DNA of 64,000 nt. Origin: CAZRCZ01 sp964598765. Its GTDB lineage: Bacteria > Sumerlaeota > Sumerlaeia > MVZB01 > JAJFLK01. A model generated the notes under the pieces. That model ran no database searches, was not told the DNA's origin, and worked only from the letters and a program-made list of their open reading frames with translations. A program made the translations under genes and the position numbers. Positions 43,794 through 53,125 of this stretch are shown here, piece by piece; the first letter of the stretch is position 1; every line of letters begins with the position of its first letter. The stretch lies in contig CAZRCZ010000016.1 in assembly GCA_964598765.1 (NCBI GenBank), positions 1 to 64,000 of the forward strand, in the 5' to 3' direction.

Positions 43794-45050
43794 CTATTCA
43801 TAAGCGTCCCAACATTTGACCGCATTGATCGTCGGACCCCGGAAAACGTAGGCCGCGCCTTGATCCGCGTTGCCGCCGATGTCGGCGCGATAGGTTCCGA
43901 CGACCGTCGCGTCGCCGTCGGTCGAGATGGAACGTCCCATGTTGTCTCCGCCAGCTCCGTCCGAGGCGGTCAGCTTGTCCTCCTCGCTCCAGCTTGATCC
44001 GTCGAACCGGAAGATGTAAGCCGAACCCGAATCGGCGTTCAGCCCAACATCGTCTCCTAACGCCCCGACCGCCGCGACGGTTCCGCTTATCGAAACCGAA
44101 TAGCCGAAGTAATCGCTCGGCGCGTTGTCCGGCGCGGTCAACTCCGCTTCTTGGCTCCAGACCGAGCCGTTGTATCGGAAAATGTAGGCTGAACCGGCGT
44201 CGGTGTTCGTCCCGACCGCGTGATACCTCGCTCCCGCGATGACGGCGTTGCCGCTTACGCCGGAGGCAATCCCGAATTGGTCGTTGCCGTTCCCGTCACT
44301 CGCGCCCAATTTTGCCTCCTGAACCCAACTCGATCCGTTGTAGCGAAAGACGTAAACCGAACCGACATACGTATTGGGTCCGATGGTCGTATAAGGAGCC
44401 GACACGACGGCGACGTTGCCGCTGAGTCCGACATAGTAACCGAAGCTGTCCCCCGACGCCCCGTCCGAAGCCGTCAGTTCACCCTCCTGAACCCAAGCCG
44501 AGCCGTTGTATCGGAAGACGTAGGCAGAGCCGGTGAAGGAGTTGGCTCCGCGCGCCCCGATCACCGCCGCGTTCCCGTTCACCGCGACGCAATATCCCAT
44601 GCTGTCCCCGGCGGCTCCATCCGATGCGGTCAGTTTGGCTTCTTGAACCCAGTTCGATCCATTGTAGCGGAAAATGTAGGCCGCTCCCTGCCCGGCGTTG
44701 CCGCCGATGCTCGCCCCAAACGCCCCCAACACCGCGACGTTGCCGTCAATCGCCGCCCACGAACCGAAAACGTCGTTGGCCGCGCCGTCGGAGGCGGTCA
44801 GTTTCTGTTCCTGCGACCAGACGGATCCGTTGTAGCGGAAGACGTAAGCGGCTCCCTGACCGACGTTGGTCCCGACGGTGGCGACCGGAGCGGCGCAAAT
44901 CGCCTCGTTGCCGCTGATCCCGACCGCGCGGCCCAGCAAATCCCCCGCCATCCCGTCCGAGGCGGTGAGTTTGGCCTCCTGCGACCATTGCGCCCGCGCG
45001 GAGAGACTGCTCAGCGCGAAAAGGAAAGCAACAACTCGGCCGCGTTTCAT
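43794..45050 (-). CDS. exported FG-GAP repeat beta-propeller protein
   Basis: 418 residues from the ATG giving MKRGRVVAFLFALSSLSARA, a signal peptide of about 20 residues. Seven repeats of about 55-60 residues follow. Each opens like QEAKLTASDGAAGDSMGYCV and ends like GSAYVFRYNGSAW. Seven units fit a complete seven-bladed propeller. The C-terminus (INAVKCWDAYE) is short. It is likely secreted or surface-bound; the binding partner is unknown. Repeats are very similar, suggesting recent expansion. Confidence 0.85.
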   Translation of the reverse strand: MKRGRVVAFLFALSSLSARAQWSQEAKLTASDGMAGDLLGRAVGISGNEAICAAPVATVGTNVGQGAAYVFRYNGSVWSQEQKLTASDGAANDVFGSWAAIDGNVAVLGAFGASIGGNAGQGAAYIFRYNGSNWVQEAKLTASDGAAGDSMGYCVAVNGNAAVIGARGANSFTGSAYVFRYNGSAWVQEGELTASDGASGDSFGYYVGLSGNVAVVSAPYTTIGPNTYVGSVYVFRYNGSSWVQEAKLGASDGNGNDQFGIASGVSGNAVIAGARYHAVGTNTDAGSAYIFRYNGSVWSQEAELTAPDNAPSDYFGYSVSISGTVAAVGALGDDVGLNADSGSAYIFRFDGSSWSEEDKLTASDGAGGDNMGRSISTDGDATVVGTYRADIGGNADQGAAYVFRGPTINAVKCWDAYE

Positions 45051-45411
45051 CCATACATTATAGGGCGGGATGGAGAAACCGTCACAAAGAACCCGCTCGG
45101 GAGGGGGGGAATATGAAATGGTCGGACTCTTTTTTCCATGCGCTCTTCGAACATGCGGGAAAGGAGTGGCGCGGGCGGCTTGTGAACGATCCATGATCAA
45201 GACGCCCATGCCACATGGCTTCTTAAGGATCGAATCCTCCAACTTCACCCCAATCAACATTCCTTGTCTAGAATTGGCTTCGTTTCGCAATTTTCATTTT
45301 TTCCCCAAGAACCATATCCGTCGCCGCGACGCCCCATCGTTGACTTCTCGCCGCGACTCGGTAGAATGGAAGGGCTTGATGACGCCTGACCCAAAGGAAT
45401 GACGGTATTCC
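45051..45411. other. divergent intergenic region
   Basis: 361 bp between the FG-GAP gene (minus) and the first DUF507 gene (plus). No gene or strong hairpin is visible. It must hold both promoters; none stands out. Confidence 0.4.
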
Positions 45412-45693
45412 GTGCGACTCAGACCTGAAAAAATCGAACATCTGGCCGGATTGATCCTCGATTCGCTGTCGGCGAACGCGGACGTAAAAATCCAAGGGGA
45501 GCGCGCCGCCGTCATCGGCGAAGTAGGCAAGATCATCACCGAAGACCTGCAAACCGAGGAAGAAATCGAGACCGAGGCGCGCAAACTTCTGGACGCGCAT
45601 CAGGACGAAATGCGCCGGACCAATATCCGCTACGACCAAGCGTTGCGCAAAACCAAGCAAAAAATCGCCCGCGACCGGGGGTTTGTCCTCTGA
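45412..45693 (+). CDS. DUF507 family protein (first copy)
   Basis: 93 residues with a GTG start. It begins MRLRPEKIEHLAGLILDSLS, and has KIITEDLQTEEEIETEARKL and the C-terminal YDQALRKTKQKIARDRGFVL typical of DUF507. It is helical and acidic-basic alternating. Function of the family is unknown. Its stop overlaps the next gene start by one base. Confidence 0.83.
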   Translation: MRLRPEKIEHLAGLILDSLSANADVKIQGERAAVIGEVGKIITEDLQTEEEIETEARKLLDAHQDEMRRTNIRYDQALRKTKQKIARDRGFVL

Positions 45694-45974
45694 TGAGACT
45701 CTCCGAAGACCGCATCAACTCCATCGCCACCAAGATCGCCACGTTGCTGATTCGCAAGCGGTTCATCCTCACCAAGAAAAACCTGCGGCAGGTGACCGCT
45801 TGGGTGGAGAAACCGATTTTGGACGATCTGGCGCGCGAGGCCGACATTGACGCGGAGGTGACCGACGTCATCGCCGCGATGCCCAATCATCCGCCGGAGG
45901 GATCGTTCGATTATCAGGCGCTCTTTCAGAAGAAAAAAGAGGAAATCGCCCGACGGCGCGACTACAAGATCTGA
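45693..45974 (+). CDS. DUF507 family protein (second copy)
   Basis: 93 residues, a paralogue of the previous gene: MRLSEDRINSIATKIATLLI at the start and FQKKKEEIARRRDYKI at the end. The two copies share length and layout but differ widely in sequence. They are translationally coupled and probably form a heterodimer, which is inference. A glycosyltransferase gene follows after 3 bp. Confidence 0.83.
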   Translation: MRLSEDRINSIATKIATLLIRKRFILTKKNLRQVTAWVEKPILDDLAREADIDAEVTDVIAAMPNHPPEGSFDYQALFQKKKEEIARRRDYKI

Positions 45975-45977
45975 CCC

Positions 45978-47099
45978 ATGCGCATCGGCATTGACGCCCG
46001 CTTCCTTGGGGCGTCCAGCTACGGTCTGGCCCAATACAGCGAAAATCTGCTCACCGCGCTTGCCCAGCAGGACCCTGAAAACGACTACACCGTTTTCGTG
46101 AGCGGCGGATTCAAGCGCAAACTCAAGGTCGGAAGAAATTTCGACGTCGAGCCGGTCCGCGGGCGTCCCCTGAGCGCGAAGGGGCTGACCCGGCTCGGAC
46201 TGACCCTGCGCCGCTCCGATTTCGATTTGCTCCACGTCCATTTCCCGCTCGTGCCGCTCGGCGCGCGATGTCCGGCGATTATCACGGTCCATGACATCGT
46301 GCCGTTTAGTCCGTCGGACGGTCATGGATTGAAATTGTGGGACCGCATCGGCGGATGGTTCCTCTATCCGATGACGATGATTCGGGCGCGGTGGATTTTG
46401 TGCGTCTCGAACGCCACGCGCCAACGGTTGGTGGAGATATTTCCAGACGTCTTTCACAAAACCATCGTCGTTCCGTCGGGCGTCGAGGAACTTTACCGGA
46501 AGAAGACGGAGCCTGAAACCGACGCGCTGATCCGCGAACGACTCAGGCTTCCCGCAAAATACGTTCTCTATTCCGGTTCCGCCGGCGCGAGTAAAAACGT
46601 TCCGAGCATGATTCAAGCGTTCGCGGAATTGGGACATCGGGATTCCCGCGCAATGGACGTTCATTTTCTTCTCGACATCATTGACGAGAAGAAATACGTG
46701 GCGGAAATCGAAAGCCTGATCGCCCGAACGGGATTGTCCTTTCGCGCGCGGGTCCTCCACGGGTTGAACGCCGAGGAGCGCCATGTCTTATTCGAGGGGG
46801 CGTCGACGTTGTTCATGGCTTCCCGCAACGAGGGTTTTGGGTTTCCCGTCATCCGCGCGCAACTTTGCGGCGTTCCCGTCGTCGCCGCCGACGCCGGAGC
46901 CTTGCCGGAAGTCTGCGGCGAGGGAGGACTGCTGGTGGATCCCGACAACGCGGAGGAGATGGTGACGATGTTGGGCAGGGCGCTCCTCGACGACGATTTG
47001 CGGGAATACCTGAAGGAAAAGGGGCTAAAAAACGCCGCGCGATTTTCTTGGACGGCCACGGCCAAGCAGGTCAAACAAATTTACGAACTGCTGTTCTGA
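45978..47099 (+). CDS. GT4-family glycosyltransferase
   Basis: 373 residues, GT-B fold. The N-terminal has MRIGIDARFLGASSYGLAQY and a VPLGARCPAIITVHDIVPF segment. The C-terminal donor site has VLYSGSAGASKNVPSM and EGFGFPVIRAQLCGVPVVAA with the ExFGxxxxE-like arrangement. It transfers a sugar from a nucleotide or lipid donor; acceptor unknown. It is in one strand run with the DUF507 pair. Confidence 0.9.
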   Translation: MRIGIDARFLGASSYGLAQYSENLLTALAQQDPENDYTVFVSGGFKRKLKVGRNFDVEPVRGRPLSAKGLTRLGLTLRRSDFDLLHVHFPLVPLGARCPAIITVHDIVPFSPSDGHGLKLWDRIGGWFLYPMTMIRARWILCVSNATRQRLVEIFPDVFHKTIVVPSGVEELYRKKTEPETDALIRERLRLPAKYVLYSGSAGASKNVPSMIQAFAELGHRDSRAMDVHFLLDIIDEKKYVAEIESLIARTGLSFRARVLHGLNAEERHVLFEGASTLFMASRNEGFGFPVIRAQLCGVPVVAADAGALPEVCGEGGLLVDPDNAEEMVTMLGRALLDDDLREYLKEKGLKNAARFSWTATAKQVKQIYELLF

Positions 47100-47168
47100 G
47101 TTGGCGGTTCGGATAATTTGACCTAAAATATGTTGCTCTGGGAAGCGCGAAGGGACGGCTAAGTTTAC

Positions 47169-47200
47169 GAGCAAGAGCAAGAGTGAGATTAAGAATTATT
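47169..47200. repeat. GAGCAA hexamer run
   Basis: Units GAGCAA, GAGCAA, GAGTGA, GATTAA, GAATTA. Same family as at 42047 and 48052. It lies between the glycosyltransferase and the ABC ATPase gene. Confidence 0.55.
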
Positions 47201-47235
47201 GATCCGCCCAACGAAGGCGATGGCTGACGCTCTCT

Positions 47236-48018
47236 ATGAATGCGAATTCTTCAAAAGTTATTGAAGTCAACGACCTGCGGGTCGGTTACGGCCGAGGCGC
47301 GCGGCAGACGGTCGCCGTGGACGGATTGAGTTTCGCCGTTGAGCAAGGGGAGACCGTCGGCTTCATCGGAGCCAACGGCGCGGGAAAAAGCTCGACGATT
47401 AAAACCCTCATGGGGTTTGTCTTTCCTCTTTCGGGCGAGGCGCGCGTTTTCGGCGAAACGGCGGGCAAGGTTGAATCGCGTCGGCGAATCGGCTACCTCC
47501 CCGAAGTCACGCTCTATTATCCGTTCATGAAAGCCCGCGAAATTCTGGAGCTTTACGGCGGGTTGCACGGGTTGGATCGCGCCACGCTCAAGAAGCGAAT
47601 TCCGGAACTCTTGGAAAAGGTCGGGCTTGCCGACAAGGGAGAAACGCTCATCAAGAATTTTTCCAAGGGAATGCAACAACGCATCGGCATCGCGCAGGCG
47701 ATTATCAGCGACCCCGATCTCCTGATCTTCGACGAGCTTTCCTCCGGCCTCGATCCCGTGGGGCGGTTTGATTTGCGGGCAACGCTTCTCGAATTAAAAA
47801 AAAGGGGACGAACCATCTTTTTTTCCTCCCATGAGCTTCACGAAGTCGAGGAGCTTTGCGACCGCGTCATCATCATTGACAAGGGACGCAAGGTTGCCGA
47901 GGAGAGAATGGCGGATTTGGTGGAACGCCTGCGGAAGAACGAGGGCAAAGACGGCGCGCCCGCGCTGACGTTGGAACGATATTTCATGCATTTGATCCGG
48001 CCGGGGACGACGGGGTGA
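47236..48018 (+). CDS. ABC transporter ATP-binding protein (ABC-2 exporter type)
   Basis: 260 residues. Walker A GANGAGKSS, Q-loop region RRIGYLPEVTLYYPFMKARE, signature FSKGMQQRIGIAQA (LSGGQ equivalent), Walker B LLIFDELSSGLDPVG and H-loop SSHELHEVEE. The DrrA/NatA-like subclass exports drugs, sodium or lipids; substrate unknown. Two permease genes follow. Confidence 0.93.
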   Translation: MNANSSKVIEVNDLRVGYGRGARQTVAVDGLSFAVEQGETVGFIGANGAGKSSTIKTLMGFVFPLSGEARVFGETAGKVESRRRIGYLPEVTLYYPFMKAREILELYGGLHGLDRATLKKRIPELLEKVGLADKGETLIKNFSKGMQQRIGIAQAIISDPDLLIFDELSSGLDPVGRFDLRATLLELKKRGRTIFFSSHELHEVEELCDRVIIIDKGRKVAEERMADLVERLRKNEGKDGAPALTLERYFMHLIRPGTTG

Positions 48019-48051
48019 CGAATAAGGTTTTGTCTCATGTGGACCTCCCGT

Positions 48052-48129
48052 TCTAATTCTTGCTCTTACTCCTGCTCTTGCTCTCAACCCACGATTGAGA
48101 GCAAGAGCAGGAGTAAGAGCAAGATTAGA
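48052..48129. repeat. long hairpin of hexamer repeats within the ABC operon
   Basis: 30-bp perfect arms (48058-48087 and 48095-48124) of GAGCAA/GAGCAG/GAGTAA units, loop CCCACGA, and an outer TCTAAT/TTAGA match with one unpaired base. It separates the ATPase gene from the first permease gene and could attenuate or protect the transcript. Confidence 0.7.
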
Positions 48130-48140
48130 AACAAATCCGA

Positions 48141-48941
48141 ATGGAGCAAGGCTTGCGCATTTCCTCCATGTTTCGCCGCCTGAATCTCATCGCCAAGACG
48201 ATTTTCACCGAAGCGATTCGGCGCAAGGAAATCTACAGCATCGTCCTGCTCACCGTCCTCATGTTGGGATGGGGGGCGACGTTCCGGTTTTTCAACATGG
48301 CCGGACTCCACAAATTTTATCAGGAGATCGCGCTCAAGATTATGAGCGTCTCGACCGTGGTGACGGTGATCGTGCTGGCCTCCCGCCAATTGCCCCGCGA
48401 ATTCGACTCGCGGACGATTTACACCGTGCTGGCCAAGCCGGTCTCGCGCACGGAGTTTCTCATGGGAAAATTCCTTGGCGTCGTCGGCGCGGGGTGCTTT
48501 TGCTTCGCGCTATTCATGGGGGTCTTTCTCTCGTGCAATTTCCTCATGCGCTACACGATTCATTGGCCGATCTTTCTTCAGTTTGTTTATCTTCAATTCC
48601 TGCTGATCGTTTTGGCCGCCGGACTCTCGTTCGCGCTCTCGCTCGGCTTCAATCAAGACGCCTCCATCTCGATGGCTTTGGCGATCTTTCTTCTCGGCCA
48701 GATATTCACCAGCACCATCACCGTCGTTTACGAATACACCAGTCCGGTCGGCCAGTTGATTCTGAAAATCATCAATTACGTCGTGCCGCAAGCGGCGCTG
48801 TATGATCTGTCCGACAAGGTCATTCATGGCTGGCCCCCAATCGGGTTCGGCATCCTGTTTCTTCTCACGGGCTACACGGCGGCCTATGTCGTCATCTTTT
48901 TGGCCCTCAGTTATTTGATGTTCAGGAGGCGTCCGCTTTGA
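48141..48941 (+). CDS. ABC-2 type permease (first)
   Basis: 266 residues from the ATG at 48141; a second ATG at 48168 is possible and neither has a clear site. Six hydrophobic segments are seen, the first at about 40-60. It contains RQLPREFDSRTIYTVLAKPV, shared with the second permease, which indicates duplication. It forms the membrane part with the ATPase. Confidence 0.88.
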   Translation: MEQGLRISSMFRRLNLIAKTIFTEAIRRKEIYSIVLLTVLMLGWGATFRFFNMAGLHKFYQEIALKIMSVSTVVTVIVLASRQLPREFDSRTIYTVLAKPVSRTEFLMGKFLGVVGAGCFCFALFMGVFLSCNFLMRYTIHWPIFLQFVYLQFLLIVLAAGLSFALSLGFNQDASISMALAIFLLGQIFTSTITVVYEYTSPVGQLILKIINYVVPQAALYDLSDKVIHGWPPIGFGILFLLTGYTAAYVVIFLALSYLMFRRRPL

Positions 48942-48943
48942 CC

Positions 48944-49720
48944 ATGACTTCCGCCGCCGCGCTTCACCCTCTTATCCCCTTGATGCGGACCGTCTGGTTG
49001 CAGGTCTTAAGAAGGAAAGACGTCTATCTTTTGGCATTGGTGATGGCGCTTTTTGTCGCCGGGGCGGTGACGGCGCGGTTCTTGGGATCCGGCTCCGCGC
49101 ACATGGCGCCATTCGTCGCAAGCTTGGGTTATTCCCTGAGTTCCTCGCTCGCCGCCCTGCTGGCCGTCATCATCGGCGCGCGCCAGCTTCCCGCCGAGAT
49201 CGAATCCCGCACCATCTACCCGGTTTTGGCCAAACCGGTGGATCGGGATCAGGTGGTTTGGGGAAAGTTTCTGCCGACGTTCGGCGTTTCGGCGGCTCTG
49301 TTCATTCTTTGCTCGCTGGTGACGTTTCTGGTTTCGCCCCGTCTCCCCTTTCAAGATTTCGCGGCTTTGGCCGGGGCTTTTCTCTTGCAACTTTTGTCGC
49401 TCGCCGATTTGACCATGATGCTTTTCGCCTTGTCGCTTCTGGTTCCATCAAGCGTTGCGGTGGTCGCAGGGTTGTTTTCTTATTTTTTCGGCGGACTGGC
49501 GATCAACGCCGCGCATCAGGCGTTGCTGGAGAGCGCGGTTTCGACTCGCGCCCTTGGGATTCTCCCCGATTTTTCGCTCTTGGATCACTTTGAGCGTTAT
49601 GTCAATGGAGGGGATCCTCTTGCGCCGTTTCAATTTGGCGCCGCTCTACTTTATGGATTGTTGTGGTTTCTCTTTTTTTCCGGATTGACTTTGGCGCTGT
49701 TTAGGAGAAGACCGTTGTGA
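48944..49720 (+). CDS. ABC-2 type permease (second)
   Basis: 258 residues from the ATG at 48944. The gene begins next to the previous stop. Six membrane segments are visible. RQLPAEIESRTIYPVLAKPV matches the first permease, so the two are paralogues that probably heterodimerise. Confidence 0.88.
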   Translation: MTSAAALHPLIPLMRTVWLQVLRRKDVYLLALVMALFVAGAVTARFLGSGSAHMAPFVASLGYSLSSSLAALLAVIIGARQLPAEIESRTIYPVLAKPVDRDQVVWGKFLPTFGVSAALFILCSLVTFLVSPRLPFQDFAALAGAFLLQLLSLADLTMMLFALSLLVPSSVAVVAGLFSYFFGGLAINAAHQALLESAVSTRALGILPDFSLLDHFERYVNGGDPLAPFQFGAALLYGLLWFLFFSGLTLALFRRRPL

Positions 49721-50721
49721 AGACGAACGGGACGCACCGAAACTTTCGGCTCCGATCACTGCGGGGAATGATCAATCCTGCTCCGCTCGTCGGGATTGTT
49801 ATCTTGATCGTGATCGCGGCGCTTTGCCCGGGTTTGAGAAGCTCCAAGGATTTTCCATCACCTTACGTCACCGACGAGGAGGGTCGGCAAGAGGTCAATT
49901 CCAGCGCGCTGGCCGCAATTCTTGGCGAATTCCGCACAAGCCTCTCCGATTTCATTTGGATCAAGACCGAACTTTACGAACATCAAGGCATCCGCTTCCA
50001 ACCCCACGTGGATGAAAAGGAAAAAGACGTCGAGCGCGGAAAGATGAAGACCGCCATCGCCCTAACGGAAGGTCGAACCACGGAGACCATGCTTCTTGCC
50101 AAGCCGATCGTCAAACACGCCGATCATCCGACGACCCATGCCTTGCAATGGATCCCCGCGCCGGAGAAAGATTTTCGCGGATTCATCGGCGATATTGACC
50201 GCGAAGTCCATCCTTGGGGCAAACATCGGTTTGCGGAAAGCAAGGAGACCCTCCCGTGGTATGTCATCCTGACCGTCACCAATCCCCACCACTCGCGGGC
50301 TTACATCGTCGGCGGGTGGCTCTTGATGAAAGAGGACCGTCAGTCCGATCACTTGGCGCAGGCGGAGCGATTTTTGCGCGAAGGGGTCGCCAACAATCCC
50401 GATTCGTTTCCCCTCCGCGTCATGCTGGGGCGGGCGTTGATTCAGGAGGAACGGTGGAAAGAGGCGATTCAAGAATTTGAAAAGGCAAGGAACCTGGCTC
50501 TCAAAACCCGTTCCAAGGACGGCAAGCCCGACGCCAAATGGACCGACGACGCGGAGGAGGATTTCGGGTTCGCCGTCCGATACATTCCGTTCATTCAACT
50601 CCGCCAGTTAAACGACGTAAAGGGCGCGAGGATATCATGCAAGGAAGCGCTGAGCTATATGCCCAATGACCGGGCACTGAAGCAATTTTATGAAAATCTT
50701 CGGAAGGAGCCTATCGAATGA
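49717..50721 (+). CDS. membrane-anchored TPR-like protein of the ABC operon
   Basis: 334 residues with a GTG start overlapping the permease stop. One membrane helix lies at about 23-42 (APLVGIVILIVIAALCPG). The rest is outside or inside the membrane and contains TPR-like helices at about 205-330 (FPLRVMLGRALIQEERWKEA, IQEFEKARNLALK). It is tightly coupled to the exporter and may be an accessory partner. No enzyme motif is seen. The end overlaps the convergent thrB gene by 11 bp. Confidence 0.75.
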   Translation: MKTNGTHRNFRLRSLRGMINPAPLVGIVILIVIAALCPGLRSSKDFPSPYVTDEEGRQEVNSSALAAILGEFRTSLSDFIWIKTELYEHQGIRFQPHVDEKEKDVERGKMKTAIALTEGRTTETMLLAKPIVKHADHPTTHALQWIPAPEKDFRGFIGDIDREVHPWGKHRFAESKETLPWYVILTVTNPHHSRAYIVGGWLLMKEDRQSDHLAQAERFLREGVANNPDSFPLRVMLGRALIQEERWKEAIQEFEKARNLALKTRSKDGKPDAKWTDDAEEDFGFAVRYIPFIQLRQLNDVKGARISCKEALSYMPNDRALKQFYENLRKEPIE

Positions 50722-51619
50722 TCGCCGCGTCGAGGTGAGGTTTGAGGATCATGGCCTCGGCTGAGAAATTCATTCCGCGCACGGCAGTCCGCATGGCGGC
50801 GGAAACCTCTTGGGCTTTGGCCTCTCCCCAACAAAAGGCCGCCATCGTCGGTCCGGCTCCGCTCAAATAAACCGCCGAGGCTCCGGCTTTTTTCGCGGCG
50901 AACCGGATCGCGTCGTAACCCTTGATGAATTTCTTGCGGTAAGGCTCGTGAAGCCGATCTTCCAACGCCAAGTTCAATTGCGCTTGTTTTCCGGAGGTCA
51001 GGGCATCGAAGACCAAAGGAACGCGCGTGAGATTAAAAACCGCGTCGCGGTGAGGAATCATCTTCGGAATCGCGCGTCGCGCCTTCTCGGTCGAAAGCGG
51101 ATAATCGGGAACCAGCAACGCCACTCGCCAAGCGCGGTGCGGTTTGGCGCGCAGAGCCAACACGCGCGAATCGGTGCGCATCGCCGCCGTCAGTCCTCCC
51201 AAAAACGCGGGCGCGACGTTGTCCGGATGCCCCTCTTCCTCGGTCATCAACGCGAGAAGTTCGTCATTCGTGAAGCGGTTTTCCAACCATGCGTTGGCCG
51301 TCATGGCCCCCGCGACAATTGCCGTCGCGGAGGACCCCAATCCGCGGGACATCGGGACGTTTCCGCGAACTTCAACCGCAAGAGGCGGCGGATTTTTTTT
51401 CGCCGCCGCGAACACCCGGCGATACGCCGAAAAGAAAACGTTTTCGCTTCCCTTCAGCCCTTCGCACGTTCCCGTGCCGCCGATGCGATTGGGTCCCTTC
51501 GCCAAGGGCGTGATCTGGAAAACATTGAAAAGTTTCAGCGCCATGCCCAACCCATCGAAGCCGGGACCGAGATTGGCCGTCGTGGCCGGAACGCGAATGG
51601 TCAGGGGACGGAGCGGCAT
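50711..51619 (-). CDS. thrB: homoserine kinase
   Basis: 302 residues from the ATG giving MPLRPLTIRVPATTANLGPG. GHMP motifs are PATTANLGPGFDGLG, VPMSRGLGSSATAIVAGA and YLSGAGPTMAAF. It phosphorylates homoserine in threonine synthesis. It begins 2 bp after hisH. Confidence 0.94.
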   Translation of the reverse strand: MPLRPLTIRVPATTANLGPGFDGLGMALKLFNVFQITPLAKGPNRIGGTGTCEGLKGSENVFFSAYRRVFAAAKKNPPPLAVEVRGNVPMSRGLGSSATAIVAGAMTANAWLENRFTNDELLALMTEEEGHPDNVAPAFLGGLTAAMRTDSRVLALRAKPHRAWRVALLVPDYPLSTEKARRAIPKMIPHRDAVFNLTRVPLVFDALTSGKQAQLNLALEDRLHEPYRKKFIKGYDAIRFAAKKAGASAVYLSGAGPTMAAFCWGEAKAQEVSAAMRTAVRGMNFSAEAMILKPHLDAAIIR

Positions 51620-51621
51620 GA

Positions 51622-52227
51622 TTATAATTCCGCGAAATTCCGCAGAAGTTTCAATCCCCACGTCTGGCTTTTTTCGGGGTGGAATTGCGTGGCGAAGATG
51701 TTCCTCTTCTCAATCGCCGCGGGGAACGTCTCGCCGTAATCGCAGACGGCGGCGATCGTTCCGGCGTCCTTCCCTTGAGGGCGGACGTAATAAGAGTGGA
51801 CGAAATAAAAATGCGGGTCGTCGGGAATTCCGCGAAAGAGCGCGGAGCCGTTTTCCCGCCGGATCGTGTTCCAACCCATGTGTGGGATTTTGAGTCCCGG
51901 CTTGAACTTCGGCACGCTTCCCTTGACCAATCCCAAACCCCGCTCGTCGGGCGATTCCTCGCTCGTCTCGGCCAAAATCTGCATTCCGACGCATATGCCG
52001 AGAAACGGCCTTCCCGTCGCGACGAAATTTTGAATCGCCGACTCCAATCCGCGCGAGCGGACGCCGCGCACACACTCCCCAAACGCGCCGACGCCGGGCA
52101 GGATCAACCGGTCGGCGGTTTCGATTTCGCGGGGATCGCTCGTGATCTTGTTGGGCGCGCCGAGATGATCCAGCGCCTTGGAGACGCTTCTCAAATTTCC
52201 CATGCCGTAGTCAACAATGGCGATCAT
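51622..52227 (-). CDS. hisH: imidazole glycerol phosphate synthase, glutamine amidotransferase subunit HisH
   Basis: 201 residues from the ATG giving MIAIVDYGMGNLRSVSKALD. The nucleophile C79 lies in GICVGMQ and the triad is completed by HPE in ATQFHPEKS. It supplies ammonia to HisF, which is not in this window. Next to thrB on the same strand. Confidence 0.94.
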   Translation of the reverse strand: MIAIVDYGMGNLRSVSKALDHLGAPNKITSDPREIETADRLILPGVGAFGECVRGVRSRGLESAIQNFVATGRPFLGICVGMQILAETSEESPDERGLGLVKGSVPKFKPGLKIPHMGWNTIRRENGSALFRGIPDDPHFYFVHSYYVRPQGKDAGTIAAVCDYGETFPAAIEKRNIFATQFHPEKSQTWGLKLLRNFAEL

Positions 52228-52269
52228 TGGCCGTATCTCCCGCATCCTTCAAATCGAAACCAGTAAACC

Positions 52270-52794
52270 TCAAACGCCATGTTCGCGCAAGTATCGCTCC
52301 GCTTCATCGCGTATTGCTCGGTCCAATTCTTGTTTCGCGGTCTCGACTACGCCTGCGGGATCAAGCGCATGATAAAGATCGGGAGGACTGGCATAGGATA
52401 GAGAATTCAAGTCAAAGAGCCGCGCTATGTCCAATGCCTGACCAGCGTAATGTTCGGTCGGGAGAAAGCCAGATGCTTGTTCATAAATCCCGACGATTTC
52501 TCTCGCTCCCCCTTGCGGGGAGACGTTACCGTCCACAATACATCCCGCCCAAAAGCGGGTGAGAATATCCGCGGCTTCAATCGGTTCGGGTATTTTTAGA
52601 TTCAGTTCTTTGAGGGACTTTCTCGCTTGGCTCTCGACTTCAAACACATTGTAGTGATCTGGATTTTCGCCTGCCAGAATTCGGAGGTGAGTCGAATCGT
52701 TACCTTTCTCAAGAGCCTCCATTGCCGCTTCGATTAAGAACGGGCAAGGAGCCAACCCAAGAACGTATGTCGCGTAGTGCTCTTGAAAATTCAC
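52270..52794 (-). CDS. hypothetical protein next to TA pair
   Basis: 174 residues. No family is recognised. It is acidic, soluble and helical (KGNDSTHLRILAGENPDHYN; LDRAIRDEAERYLREHGV). The C-terminal third contains ALDIARLFDLNSLSYASPPD. It lies 36 bp downstream of the BrnA-like gene. It could be an immunity- or stress-type protein. Confidence 0.65.
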   Translation of the reverse strand: MNFQEHYATYVLGLAPCPFLIEAAMEALEKGNDSTHLRILAGENPDHYNVFEVESQARKSLKELNLKIPEPIEAADILTRFWAGCIVDGNVSPQGGAREIVGIYEQASGFLPTEHYAGQALDIARLFDLNSLSYASPPDLYHALDPAGVVETAKQELDRAIRDEAERYLREHGV

Positions 52795-52830
52795 AGGAGC
52801 GTTTCCTGTCCCGGGATTGCGAGATTCGCG

Positions 52831-53124
52831 TCATCCCCGCTCGACCAGTTGCCGCGTGACGTATTTGTGGAGCACGCTGGCCATGAGCGTCTGGTAGGGG
52901 ATGCCCGCCTCCAGCGCCCGGCTCTGAATGCCGGTCAGGTCGTCGGAGGAAATGCGGATATTGACCCTTTTGTCCTTGGCCATCCGGCGGAGCGTATTGC
53001 GGGCGTATTGGCGGTGTTTCCTGATTTCTTGCTCCTGATTCGGAAGCAGACGCAACTTCCCGCGCTCAAACGCTCTCAAAATGTCACGCTCTTCGGCGTC
53101 CAACCTAAGGTTCCGTTTTCGCAT
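52831..53124 (-). CDS. BrnA/CopG-like antitoxin
   Basis: 97 residues. A basic N-terminal helix (RKHRQYARNTLRRM) precedes the ribbon-helix-helix part KDKRVNIRISSDDLTGIQSR and ALEAGIPYQTLMASVLHKYV. It starts one base after the toxin stop. This toxin-first order and the RHH C-terminal domain fit BrnTA-type pairs. Confidence 0.8.
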   Translation of the reverse strand: MRKRNLRLDAEERDILRAFERGKLRLLPNQEQEIRKHRQYARNTLRRMAKDKRVNIRISSDDLTGIQSRALEAGIPYQTLMASVLHKYVTRQLVERG

Positions 53125-53125
53125 G

